NCBI GenBank assembly: GCA_019693395.1
Contig: JAAMXP010002236.1
Location: forward strand, 1-32,764
Reading direction: 5' to 3'
Source of the DNA: Ettlia oleoabundans
Taxonomy: Eukaryota; Chlorophyta; Chlorophyceae; Chlamydomonadales
Length of the DNA stretch: 32,764 bases
Shown: piece after piece, positions 11,280-22,934 of the stretch
Position numbering within the stretch: position 1 is the stretch's first letter
Layout: each line of letters opens with the position of its first letter
Made by a program: the position numbers and the translations under genes
The notes under the pieces: model-generated
The model's input: the letters and a program-made list of their open reading frames with translations, nothing else
Told to the model about the DNA's origin: nothing
Databases searched by the model: none

Positions 11280-12545
11280 ATGGCTGAGGTGCAACTGGTG
11301 CCAGCACCATACCTCTCCCTTTACCTTCCTTTTGCATGGCTGATCGATGATATCCGAGCTCCATTGGCCTGGCACATGAGCGGACAAAAACCTCTCCTTT
11401 TGGCGGGCGGCAGTGACGACTCCGTGGGCGACTTTGCCAAGTTTGGCATCGTCACCGTGTCCGACCGCGCCAGCACAGGAATATATGATGACCTCAGCGG
11501 ACCAGCTATACTGCAGTTCTTCCATGACGCCGTAAAGTCGAGGTGCCCGCTCCGCCTGCCGCCGCCGCTCCCGCCCTGCTGGGGCCACATGCAACACCGC
11601 CACATTCTGCATTGCGCTGAACATCACTCCCAATTCACACAGGTGGCAGGCTGTGTATCGGGTGATCCCTGATGAGCGGCCATTGATTGAGGAAACGCTG
11701 AAGGAGCTGTGCGACAAGGAAGGGTGCTGCATTGTGGTCACCACCGGTGGTACAGGACCAGCAGCGCGAGACGTGACGCCAGAGGCAACCGAGGCGGTGA
11801 GTCAGCCTGCATGATTCCAACACGGCCTGCCCCGCATATAGGCTTGTCTGAGGCAGTCTACAAGCTTGCCTCCCTCATCATTGGCTTACGCGAGCTCATT
11901 AGGCATGCATCTAAGGGGCCCCCCGATTCCTCTCGAACACAACAGTTACTGATGATTGGCACATGTGCACAGGTTTGCGAGCGCATGATGCCAGGATATG
12001 GCGAGCAGATGCGGACCATTAGGTGGGATTAGGTAGAATTGTTGCAGTTCACTTGCTGACATTGGCGTCATGCTGAACGTAGTGCTTGCGGTTGTGATGG
12101 CATCTCAGCTCCAGCATGACATTCTCTAGTCAGCAGCCTATTCCAGTATTGTTAATCTGACGCCACCGTTGCTGCAGCCTGCGGTATGTGCCAACAGCGG
12201 TGCTGTCGCGGCAAACAGCTGGCCTACGTGGAAAGTCGCTGATCCTCAACCTGCCTGGCAAGCCCAAGAGCATCCGAGAAACGATAGATGAGGTGTCCGC
12301 TATACTCCTTCAGCTGCCAGACAAGGCAGCCGCAGGACGCTGAGAAGGCTACAGTGTAACCACTGGGGATGGGCCATGTCATTATCTCGCACAACCTGCT
12401 GACACCATTGGCATTGCAGGTGTTTGTGTCTATCCCTGCGTGCATCAGCCTCTTGGAGGGGCCCTACATAGAGACCAAGGACGAGGTCGTCAAGGCCTTC
12501 CGGCCGCCATCCATGCTGCGCAAGACCAAGCCCGACGCGCAGTGA
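11280..12545 (+). CDS. mogA: Molybdopterin adenylyltransferase, bacterial MogA type
   Basis: Exons 11280-11542, 11643-11796, 11973-12022, 12178-12292 and 12420-12545 give about 235 residues. MogA adenylylates molybdopterin before molybdenum insertion in cofactor synthesis. Conserved blocks in order are FGIVTVSDRAS, DLSGPAIL, VIPDERPLIEETL, VTTGGTGPAARDVTPEAT (GGTGP at residues 123-127), MMPGYGEQMR, YVPTAVLSRQTAGLRG, LILNLPGKPKSIRET and LLEGPYIET. The RDVTPEAT, PGYGEQMR and LLEGPY blocks match Escherichia coli MogA far better than the plant Cnx1 G domain. The protein stands alone with no MoeA/Cnx1E domain. About 50 residues precede the core. I chose the ATG at 11280 for its strong context (AACATGG); the in-frame ATG at residue 33 (base 11376) is possible. 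The extension does not look like a classic transit peptide. Confidence 0.93.
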
Positions 12546-12845
12546 AAGATAAAAGGATCTTTATGAGATTGAAGGACACTTGATGCTCGGTTTTGCTGCT
12601 TTTAGACCAATGTGTATGTAATACGTTGTACATGAAAGGCAGCTGCGCTGCGGTGCTGGATTGCCATGCTGGATGGCTGGTGACTAGGCTGCTTGAACAG
12701 ACAGTGCTACCCATTTTCGGCTCGTACTGTAAAAAACTGTGTGTCTCAGTGCAAATCGCCTCAAGGTTGCATACAGCAGCCCCGTGCACGCCTGCACTCT
12801 CCTTGGACTGTTCCCCACCACGCACAGCATATTGCCTCCTGAAGT
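12546..12845. other. Intergenic between mogA and the MFS gene
   Basis: This 300-base gap holds the mogA 3' UTR with a TGTAA at 12617-12621 and, beyond it, the promoter of the MFS gene. I see no gene or repeat in it. Confidence 0.5.
12617..12621 (+). terminator. TGTAA poly(A) signal of mogA
   Basis: TGTAA occurs 72 bases after the mogA stop, a typical spacing for chlorophyte 3' UTRs. A second TGTAA further down, near 12728, is an alternative. Confidence 0.5.
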
Positions 12846-15800
12846 ATGAATGACGTGCGGTCGCTGCGTCCTGCCGGGGTAGCTTTGGAGGGCTGCGTTG
12901 CACTAGAGCGACGACCAGGGGCCGCCCGCCGCATGGGGGGTTTGTGGAGGGACGACAGGGCACGCACCTTCCTGTTCATCAACTTGGTGTGCATCATGGA
13001 AAGGGTGGATGAGCAGGTGGGTGGTGTGAGGCGACAGACATGCACCAAAACCAACAACCAGGGCGCAGGCAGGTCCAGAGAAGCGTTTCGTGACGACCAT
13101 CGTGTTTAACCATTTGCAGCTCCTTCCATCTCTCTACCGTTTTGTGGGACACTCCTTCGTGGCAAACCCCTCTCAGCTTGGCATCTTGACTTTCAGCAGA
13201 GCGGTAGTCCAAGCGCTTGCTTCACCGCTGGCAGGTGGGGCGTGTTGTGGGTGTGGCTGTTCAGCCGGTCAAGCCGTATGAAGCAGTAACCCGTTATGTT
13301 ACTGCTAAGCAAGGAGTGCGCTTTTTGCAGGGGTGCTGGGACACTATCTTGATCGAATCTGCATAATCTGTTGCGGTGCCGCCCTCTGGGGCCTTATGTG
13401 CTTGGGTTTTGCCACCAGCAGGAGTGTGTTACAGGTATGATCCCTGCCCTTCCAGTGCATAATAATGTCGCGCGTGGCTAAGTCATTGTTCTCTGTTAAC
13501 TCTATAGGGCACGTTTGTTTGGGCCATCAATGGCGTCGGGTGAGTGCAGGCGCTGCGTGTTGGGGTGCATTTGACAACACTATTTGTCTCATGAGACATG
13601 CATGAATGCAAGCATGGACCGCGGGAACCTTGTTTTGAGGGACTGAGGGACCCGCCCATACCTGTGAACATTGACCTTGCAGACTGGCCCTGCTCGTGCC
13701 AGCATCTCAAAGCATCACAGCTGACTACTTTGCCGATCAGCGTGGCCGGGCCTTTGGCCTGTTGCATTTCACATCTGCCAGCGGCGCGGTGCTCAGCACG
13801 TTATTCGCGACTAACATAGGGGGGACACACCCCATGGGCCTTGACGGCTGGAGATTTGCCTTTGCATCCGTTTCACTCGCCAGCTGGGTGATTGGAGCGT
13901 GCACTTTCTTGCTTGCTGTGGACCCGCGTAAAAGCCAGGCATACAGGTGGGATCAACTGGCGCAGGCCGACATACGTAGGATAGCTTCCATGCGTGCCTG
14001 GACTTGAAAACATGCCGACACTTGTTGACACCCATCCAGAATGCTGCTAGGGCACAGGGTAGACAAGGCTTCTGAGGTGCACATGCCCTCCTGGAAGGCT
14101 ACTCTCAAGGAGGTCTGCAGCGTGTTGCGGGTGCCTTCCTTCCTGATCATCATCACGCAGGTCAGAAGGGTGGTGTGATTGTACAGTGGCAACTTTTCTT
14201 GCTCCAAAAACGTCGTGCCCTCGGTTGTCTCCCTTGCTGCCCTATGTGTTTTGTTTGTCTCAACCTTGACGTATATGCATCCACCGACCAAACTGCCAAT
14301 GATGGGAGATCTAGCTACTTCATGCCGGCATGCAGGGCATTGTAGGCACGACTCCTTGGATTGGTCTGGTAAGCGCCGTGCTGATCAACCTGCCAGCCAC
14401 TGATACTGCGTCAATCTAGATGTGCGTTCAGCTCATGAAAACCTTGGCTTGCTATGGGTTTCCTTGTGATGCAGGTGTATCTCACCCTGGTGTTCCAACT
14501 GATGAACATGAGTGATGGGCAAGCCTCGCTGCTGTTGGCGGTTTTCCTGGCCAGTAATGCGTGTGGTGAGGCACCTGGTGGTGTGCGGTTTAGGAGGCTG
14601 AGGCAATGCACTTGTATGCTCGCGAAGCGTTATAGGTGACTGTGGTTGCTGGTGGCACTAGGGTAAGTTGGGAGGACTTTGAGCCCATCATCCTTGGCAC
14701 TGGCTCTGAATGGGGACCCTATCGGGGGTTCTTAGCACAGTATGGACGGAATCGACTTCTGTTCGTTGACTGAGACGGAGGAAAATGGCAGGGGAACATT
14801 GGGTTGACCGTCCAAACATACTTCTGGCAGGTGGGCTAGTTGGCGGCATGGTGGGCGACTGGGCAGCACAACGATGGCCAAATCATGGCCGCATCGTGGT
14901 CTGCCAGTTCTCGGTTGGCATGGGGGTTCCCCTGTCTGTGCTGCTGTTTAAGGTGCGCTCCAAGGTGCAAACAAGCAAGCGTAGCAGCATGGACCAGCTC
15001 CGTTTTGCTTTCGCGAAGATGCAGAGGTCACTTGTAGGCTGTCACATGTGCTGGAGTGTTGGGTGGCGTTAATCATAAGTTGGTCACCAAACTCCTTCCA
15101 TCATACTGAGCCTGCAGGGTCTCCCACTGGATGCCAACTCTAGTGGCGTAGTGTTACATGGGGTTGTGCTGGCCATTATGGGGCTCACAATTAGTTGGCC
15201 CGCCCCATCGTGCAACAACCCCATCTTTGCAGGCAAGCAGGGGATGGGAACATGTGCAGCACCGGCACTCAGTGACCGGGCATGGCCACCTATCTCACAG
15301 GCATCGTCGATGCCATGTGCATGTGCAGAAATTGTGCCTGGGCATATGCGCAACCTTATCTACGCGTTTGACCGCAGTTTCGAGGGAGCCATAGCGGTGA
15401 GAGATGCAGCTGCATGCACACAAGTGGCGGTGAAAGCTACAATACCACATTTGCGGCAATATCAATCAGCCTCCGCATCTGCGATGCATTAATCGCCCTG
15501 CAGGCACTTGGGGCACCACTGGTTGGTTGGCTGGCGGAGGCCGCATTTGGGTTTCAAGGTACTGCTGAGGTTGGCCGTGATCCAGGCGTCAACAGGCGGA
15601 AGGCAGGGTCCCTTTCCTCAGCGCTGCTCGTCTTCACTACCATACCGTGGACGCTGTGTGCCATATTTTATTCTGGCCTGCATTTCACCTACCCCCGTGA
15701 CCGACAGCGTGCAGCACAGCATGCCGCGGCAGCTCATGCTGCTGCCCTGCTGGCAGCGTCCGAGAGCGTTGAGTTGGTTGGAGCACGGGTCCCGCTTGAC

Positions 15801-15860
15801 GACAATGAGGTTGGAGAGGACAAGGAGGAGGCCCCGAACGCCTATTCTCCGGCTCCCTAG
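12846..15860 (+). CDS. Major facilitator superfamily transporter, Spinster-like, 12 exons
   Basis: Exons 12846-13016, 13120-13234, 13331-13434, 13508-13539, 13683-13946, 14058-14160, 14336-14368, 14475-14565, 14831-14952, 15118-15232, 15329-15396 and 15504-15860 give about 524 residues with all phases consistent. The protein is hydrophobic and multi-spanning. The first helix reads FLFINLVCIMERVDEQLLP. An MFS motif-A-like loop follows the second helix (GVLGHYLDRI). The segment VPASQSITADYFADQRGRAF before another helix, and AEIVPGHMRNLIYAFDRSFE near the end, are typical of Spinster/UhpC-like permeases. The C-terminal tail is cytosolic, Ala-rich and acidic. The substrate cannot be read from the sequence. 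The intron at 15233-15328 has a GC donor, is 96 bases long and has no in-frame stop. An internal ATG at 12934 is an alternative start. Confidence 0.88.
15233..15328 (+). other. GC-AG intron of 96 bases, translatable if retained
   Basis: The donor is GCAG|GCAAGC and the acceptor TGTGCAG. Removing it joins NNPIFA to EIVPGHMRN, which restores the family-conserved AE(I/V)VP segment. Its length is a multiple of three and it is open in frame, so retention would add 32 residues in a loop without truncating the transporter. Confidence 0.75.
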
Positions 15861-16049
15861 GTTTCCCCAAAAAGCTCCTGACCTCCCACCGTCCAAGGCT
15901 TCTTGGGAGGCGCCCGGGATTTTGACACCGCCCACTTCCAGTCACTTGCTGTATTCCTCCGTTAGTACGCCCTGCTTAGATCGTAACCTCGGGATACAAT
16001 CCTCCAGGCGCAGGAGAGGGCCCGTGCTGCACGAACGCGCTTCCCCCGG

Positions 16050-19000
16050 ATGGCAAGGGTGAAGCCCTGGGCTCGCCTGGGGGTGATTGCAGCCGTGCTG
16101 CTGCTGTGGAGCACGGAGCACGCTGGTGCCCAGGGTAAGCGGGGCGTGTGGGCGTGTGGGGCTGATCAAGCAAGCAGGTACCTGCATACTACTGGCGACT
16201 TTAGGAAGCAATATGAGTTTGGAGCTGTTTAATGTGGTGCAGGTGCTGGATCATTGGAGGGTTTGACGGAAGGCGGCGGCGGCTTGGCGGCCACAGCAGC
16301 TACAGGAGCCGGCTGTGATGGCAAGGTGCGTTGGGCGTGTGCAGATGTTCTGTCAACCTTCATTGCGCTGGAAGCATATGTACGCTCCTGCAACCTTGAG
16401 TATGCCAAAGGATGGACTCTCGCTCATGACGCCCGCTCATGACGCCGTGCCCTTCATCACCACCCTTCCCTTGCTCCCTTGCAGGTCGTAATCTCTGAGC
16501 TACAAGCCTCCAACAAAAATACCCTGAAAGACGAGGATGGGCGCAGCAGCGATTGGATTGAGCTGTACAATATGGGCACCGACCCTGTCAGTCTTGCGGT
16601 GCGTGTTCAAGCGGCTGCCATGGTGTTGCTTCTCCTGCCTTGGTATTTTGCGCGGCCAGCAATGTTTCCTAACACGCAACAATTGCACTGCCCCGGAATG
16701 AGGGCAACTATGCATGAGGGCAACCTTCCATGCTCTCTGATCATGCTCTCTGATATGCAGGGTTACAAGCTGACCGACAAGCCCAGCGGCGGCAGCTGGA
16801 CATTCCCTCCAGGCGTCAGTCTGGCTCCCCGCCAGTACCTACTGGTGTTTGCCAGCGGCAAGGACCGCACTAACCCTGCCTTTCCACTGCACACAGACTT
16901 CAAGCTGGGTGCTGACGATGGCTACGCTGCCCTATTGGCGCAGGATGACTCTGTGTTGTGCATGGTTCAATACCCAGTGTGCGCATGGGCATCTGCAGTA
17001 CCTCACCCCCGCTGCCAGTGGTGCATGTCATATGCTGCGTGTTTGTGTTGCAAATGTCGCGATTTTTTGTTTTTGTCAGCCAGGGCTGCATGTCGGAGCT
17101 TACTGCTTGATCAGCAGCTGCACTGTTGCTTGCTGACTGCTGATTACGGACAAACTCAAAAGAGAAAGCCAGCCCCACCGTCCCATGCCCACAGGATGCC
17201 CTCAGATGTATCTTTTGGGCGCATTGGCAGCGCAGGCGTGGTGTTTGCAGCAGCAGAGGAACGTGCTGCACGCTATGCTGTGCTGGCTTCTCCCACACCG
17301 GGCAAGGAGAACAGTGGTCCCCGTCCCGGCGGCCCGCTCATCACTGGGTGCGTGCCCAATCAATGCCTGCAAACTGACAAGCACTCTGTATCTTGGTCGC
17401 ACGGTGGGCTTGGGTTTCCCGCAATTACCTATTGTTACCACGAGGCAGCCTGAGGTTGTTTAGCCCCGGGTGCCAAGCTTGATTTCCTTACCGTGCTTGC
17501 ACTTGCAGAGCCACCCGCAGCGCGGACCCCCGGCCTTCTGGCCGTGCTGACATCCCCATCACTGCCACCATCATGCAGCAGCAGTTCCCGCTCAGCTCCG
17601 TGGAAGTGGTGTACACAATCAATTATGGCCCTGAGGTGGCCCTCCCCATGACTGGTGGGTGGGCTGCATGGGCTGACCGGGGCACGTGGCGGGAATATGT
17701 CGAACCGCAGTGATCACGTTGGCGAGCGCCATCTGTGGGAAGTGCTGGGTAGTAACCAGGAAATGCTGCTCTGCACACCCCTTAACAGTTTGATATCTCA
17801 CCTGCTTATCCCCTCTGCAATATATGGCACCATGCTTGTCCAGCAGGTTCTGGCGAGACATACAGCGCCTCCATCCCCGCCTCAGAGGCCTCCTCCGGCA
17901 AGCTAGTGCGCTGGTACATCCAAGCCACAGACACCCAAGGGGGTGTGACGCGCGACCCCTTGTTTGCCTCTTCTACTGACCGGCAGTACTGGGGCACGAT
18001 TGTGGCTGACCCAAGCGACCAGAGCAGCCTGCCAGTGCTGGAGCTGTAAGCAAGCTGGGTGCCTACCTCTGCATTTGCTGCTAGCTACGAACTGCTGATT
18101 ACGTGTTTATTTTGCTGCATCATCGTGGCATCTTTGATCCACTGTGCAATGCTTTTAGTCGTTTCAAGCAGCTTGAGACAGTGCCACTTCCACCCCCACC
18201 CCCCGCGCCACCATCCCCACCCCCCAACCATCAACACGCACGCACGCACGCCACTGCCCACCCACACGCATGGGCTAACAAACAAACAAAAAGCACCAAT
18301 GCATTTGCAGGTATTGCCAGGACGACAAGGCGCCCTTCAGCAAAGAATTTGTGAGCTCGCACAACACGCTCCAGCTGTCGTGGGCCTGAATCATTTTGTG
18401 CACCTTTTCTTGCACGTGTGTCTTCTCTTGGAAACAGCCAGTCTTGGTGATCTGCTGCATCATCATGTGCACCAGTGTCCCCAGGTTTGAACCTTGCTCT
18501 GCCTGTGCTGTCGAGTTTTCAGGTCCAGGGCTGCTCGCTGTGGTTCAACGGTAGCTTTAATGACAACTTGTTAATCAGGCGACGTGGCGTCACGTCCCTC
18601 AACTGGCCCAAGCCCAAAATCAAAATTGACAGCAAGCAAGGCTCGGTGAGGGAGCGTGCTGCATGCATGTTTTTATCTAAATCAGATCAGAAACATGAGG
18701 CGTGTCGAGTTGGGTGAGACTTGGTGCTCAAGGTCCTCTTTCCTGTGGTGAAGCTGTGGTGTTGGCCAAACTGGCTGGGCTCACTGCTATGCGGCTGCTG
18801 ACTGGCAACCGCAGATTTTCAAGATCAAGGGGAAGAGCGTCAGCGAGATGAACCTGAACAGCAGTGAGTAGTCGTTGGCCACGTGATTATGCGCATTAGT
18901 TGCGAGCCACAGTTGACACAAACATTGGATTATTGCAGGGTTGCTGGTATGGTATGAATAGAGTTTTAGATTATTGCAGCTGACCTGTTTCCCCAATCAT

Positions 19001-22000
19001 GCTGCTTCCCTGCTGCAGTGTGGTCGGAGCCTGGTGAGGCCAGACAGCGATACAACCACTCCCCTGCTCAGCATAGAAAACGGATTCATATCACAAATTA
19101 CGGAACTAGTCTTGATTGCTGAACCTCAGCCCAGCAGGGTCAGCATGCTGCCCTGTATATCACATGTTCCGTGCCTTGAGCTGCAGGTGAGAACACCTTC
19201 ATGCGCGAGCCGCTCACCTGGGAGGTTTTCAACCAGGCGAGCGGACACACCAGCCGCCCGCAATGTTGTGGCAGTGCCAGCAGACTGGACTTCGCCCATG
19301 CCTGAGGCTCATTGAACTCGCATGACCAATGTGGGTCATTCTCCATGCATTGTCCTGCTTGCTGTGCCCTCGCAGATGGGTGTCACCTCGCTTGTCTCCT
19401 TCAACTTGCACGCCCGCCTGAATGGCGAGTACTTTGGCAAGTTTGCCTATGTGGAGCAGCTTGACGAGGACACCCTCGAAGTGAGCTGGGATTGAGCAGG
19501 GGTTGCTGGTGGGGTGTACACGCCGTTACAACCCCTTCCATATTGGTGTGCTCCGTCGCGTATCCTTTCAATCCCAGCCGAGCACGTTGAGCATCACCCT
19601 TGCTCTGGCACCCCATACAATGGCACCTCACGGCATGGCATGGCATGGCATGGCATGACATGGCTCGTGTGCTTTGCGGGGCCCGTCTGCAGCGCTGGGG
19701 TTATACTTTGGAACCAGAGGTGGGACCGCTATGGAAGAGCACCAGTGGCGCCTATTCTAATTTGCGCTGGGACATCAAACCCACCGAGGTCCCCTTCTAC
19801 TGGAAACAGGCATGATCTGGGCTGAATGGGTGGTCGGGCAGATAGTGTACCATAGGCAGCCTTTCTCGGGCAGCACATTAACGACGAGGTTTGCAGCGGT
19901 TGGTTGGTCGCTTTTGTGCCTAGAAGTCAAACTGTGCTGGGTGGCCCAAGCCGCCCGAGGCATCCGCTGCAACTTTTGCCGTAAACATTGGCAAGGCTGG
20001 CGTATAGCTGACTCCCAACCCTGTTGCTTCACTTCCCTGGAGAGTGCAGTACACCCGCAAGAGCAACAATGCCAGCGATGCACAGCTGCTGGTGGACTTT
20101 GCGCAGGGCCTGGCCGGTGGTGCCTCTGTGCCCCGCTCCAAGTTTTTGTTCGATGCCCTTGATCTGCCTCAGGTTGGTGGCGCCTTTGGCATCAAGGGTG
20201 TGCTGGGAGTTAGGCAGACAGTGTGTGCCCCTGTCTGGCATTGCATTACTTGACCCTCGTGCATCACTCTTAGCTGTCGGGCTCACATCTGCTCAAAACC
20301 CAGCAGCTCGTTTGTGCTGTAGATGCCAACGTCTGCACAGCTTGCACAACAGTTGCCGTCTTGCTTCCTGCTGGCTGTTCCTGCAGATCATCAACCACAT
20401 GGCGGCGCAGACTGTGCTGTTGAACCAGGACCGCTGCACCAAAAACTTCTACATCTACTTTGACCCAGCCACTCAGCAGTGGTCCATGTTCCCCTGGGAT
20501 GTAGAGTCGGGTGAGGCAGGCTGCCCACCAGGATTTAGGCGGCCTGAACCTCGCAGCATTGCAGTGTGCAGCTTGTGGCATATCAGTCGCCTGCATGGTT
20601 GGTTTGCCAGGCACCCCTTGTTTTGTACTGCTTTGCATCGCAGCCTTTGGTATTGACCGTGGCTTGGGCGGCAAGCCTGCCCCTGACTACTGCATCTTGG
20701 CCTGCGAGCAGTGGAACAGCCCGCTGTTCTGTGACAGCAACCACCCGCAGGCAAGCAAGCGTTCATGGGGTGTCATGCATGAGCAGACAATATCATGCCC
20801 TGACCACGACGCCGTTGATTGCTGCTTGTAACATGCTCCTTGTTGCCTGCTTTTCCCTGCTGTAGGACTTGGCTGTAAAAACACCATGGTAGGTTTCCGT
20901 GCTTTGCTCACCTTTCATGGCCTGCTCCTAATTTTCAGCTATCGAGCCACTTCAAATGTATAGACAGACTGCTGTCCCGCTCGTACCGCCATTGTGCATA
21001 CATTCTGTGCCCATCCAGGGGGTTGATCAGCGCTCAGTATGATCTGTACACCACTGGACGCAAACTTCTGGGAATGCCGGGGGGCGGCAGCACCCGCTGC
21101 AACAAGGCTGCTGGCGGCGACATGCTGGCGCAGGCCGCACGCAAACTTTTGCAGGGCAGCACCTCTGTGCCGTCTGGCAACTTGAGCGCCACCCTGGACT
21201 ATGATGCCGACCTCACAAAGCTGGGTATGTTGCTCCATTGGTTGGGATGGTGGTGGGCACTTCCTCTGCTGTTACTTACAGCTGTCACGCTAGGGTTTGC
21301 AAGTGAAGGAGTATAGTGTGATGATATCGACTTGCCTGTTGTTTGCGGAAGCGAAAGAAACATGTAGAGACATAGTGTCTGACGTTTCCTTGTTGCTTTG
21401 CTCCTGCTTACCCTCCTTGCAGGCGCCACCAAGTGCGTCCACCAAGCATGGGCAAAGGGTTCAACTTGTGCAGAGCTGCCGCTGCAGCTGCTGTAGACAC
21501 CACTGCCATGGTTCTCAACCTCCAGCTTGTTGCTGCCAAATGTTTTTAGTCAGCTCTTTAGTACAACATGCTCTGTTATGGGTTGTCACCATGTGCAGGA
21601 CAGGTGCTGCGGGCACGTACAACCACTTGATTGACGCCATCCTGGCTGTCCCCCGCACCCGGCAGATGTACATGCGCCGCCTGCGTACCCTTATGGACAC
21701 ATTCATGGCCAGCGGCCGCCTGCAGGCGCGTGCCTGTCTCCCCTCCTGACAGAAAAAGAGCTGTGTGGGGTTGAGGTGGTTGGGGTGTTTGTCCAAGTTC
21801 CTGCATGCCTCCTCAGCTGTTGAAATTTACGAGTGTGCCAACCTGCAGGGTAAAAGGCAACTGTACTGGCATAGTCTGCTCCATTAACACATGTCAACAT
21901 ATTCTATATGGCGCCCCTAGCTGCGCCTTTGTGCAGGAAGTAGTGACCACAATGCACGACGAGATCCGCGCCGAGGCCAAGCGAGATGCACAGCGCTGGA

Positions 22001-22934
22001 GCAATCCAGGTGCATTGACTGTTATGCAACTGGTGTGCGCTAGGGAATGCAGGCTAGAAGTTCAACTATTTGGGGGTGATGCGGAAGTGGAGGCACATAT
22101 TGCATGAGTGGAACCCACCCTGACAATCCCTGATCAAACCAGGTTCCCCCAACCCTTGTGTAGGGGACCCAGACCGCGGCTACCAGCAGCTGATAAAGGA
22201 GCAGATGCCCATCCGCCAAGACCAGCTCTTCAACCAATACGGCCCGAGGGGGCCTAACCCACTCATTCCCGGTGTGTGTTTGCTGTGGATTGCAGCCCAT
22301 GAATAAATAGATTGGCATACACCACCGCCATCGGCCTGGCCCGCGTTTTGTCCCGTGATGTTTGTGTCATAAAGTTCTAACTCTCCCTCACCCTTCTTTT
22401 ACTGCAGATTCTCAGCCCGGCAGCTTCCAGCTGAACTTGGGACAGCTTGCCACAGGGCAGAATGGGTTCGTGGAGGTCGTCAACCCGAACACGTTTGCGG
22501 TTGACATCAGCGGCTACCGCTTAAAAGGAGCCCTGCAATATTCCTTCCCACCAGGTATGTGGGCTCCTGCCCCAGCATGTCAGCTGATGTTGCAAGGTTC
22601 GCCATAGTGCCCAAAGGGGCAAAGGGGCCTTTTCAAATGCGGCATGCACTGCCCTGGTTTCAGCCAGAGTACTTTGCCTGCCAGCACGGTATTCCCGCCG
22701 AGCTGCTTTCATCAGTTCCCTATTAATTCCTCTTGTTCCTTGCCACCTTATGCTGCAGGCACCGTCATCCCAGCCCAGGACTCTGTGCACGTGTCTCCCA
22801 GTCCATCCGCTTTCAAGCAGAGCCGCGGTGGCCAGGGTTTGTTTGTGCTGGGCCCAGTTTCCGGCCAGCTGCTGGGGGTGGCTGCCAGCGTGCAGCTACT
22901 GGATGGCACCGGCACCACAGTGGCCAGTACCTGA
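16050..22934 (+). CDS. Secreted CotH-type protein kinase with two lamin-tail (LTD) domains
   Basis: Twenty-five exons: 16050-16134, 16243-16325, 16485-16598, 16761-16978, 17195-17347, 17509-17654, 17847-18045, 18311-18350, 18523-18645, 18815-18863, 19019-19033, 19187-19236, 19376-19480, 19693-19809, 20050-20172, 20387-20510, 20644-20750, 20866-20888, 21019-21224, 21423-21458 (end uncertain), 21604-21725, 21937-22009, 22164-22271, 22408-22554 and 22759-22934; about 913 residues. A signal peptide (residues 1-27, ending AGA-Q) is followed by an LTD (about 57-217; ISELQASN, DWIELYN, GYKLTD). The CotH kinase fold follows (about 325-750), with SLWFNGSFNDNLLIRRRG, MREPLTWEVFNQ, LHARLNGEYFGKFAYVEQ and NQDRCTKNFY...WDVESAFG. 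A second LTD (about 780-913; GFVEVVNPN) ends the chain. D555 and D578 match the catalytic and metal-binding Asp pair of CotH. CotH enzymes phosphorylate Ser in spore-coat or secreted proteins; the substrate here is unknown. Four introns appear to use GC donors. Confidence 0.88.
16421..16446. repeat. Perfect 13-bp tandem duplication in CotH intron 2
   Basis: CGCTCATGACGCC is present at 16421-16433 and again directly at 16434-16446. It lies 38 bases before the acceptor of the intron ending at 16484 and is probably neutral slippage. Confidence 0.85.
18186..18294. repeat. C-rich and CA-rich low-complexity tract in CotH intron 7
   Basis: This stretch is nearly pure C/A with runs of C, ACGC units (CACGCACGCACGC) and AAAC units just before the acceptor at 18310. 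It resembles an extended pyrimidine-rich, purine-poor intron end with microsatellite character. Confidence 0.7.
19632..19656. repeat. GGCAT pentanucleotide microsatellite, five copies
   Basis: Five perfect GGCAT units lie inside the CotH intron that runs from 19481 to 19692. A degenerate GACATGG follows. Copy number is likely polymorphic. Confidence 0.9.

Noticed and set aside
15414..15503. In-frame extension upstream of the last MFS exon
   Set aside because: A conserved join exists from 15396 to 15504 with good splice sites; the extension is intron sequence that happens to be open.
18059..18490. Plus-strand frame through the CA-rich tract
   Set aside because: It lies mostly in the CotH intron between 18046 and 18310 and is low complexity.
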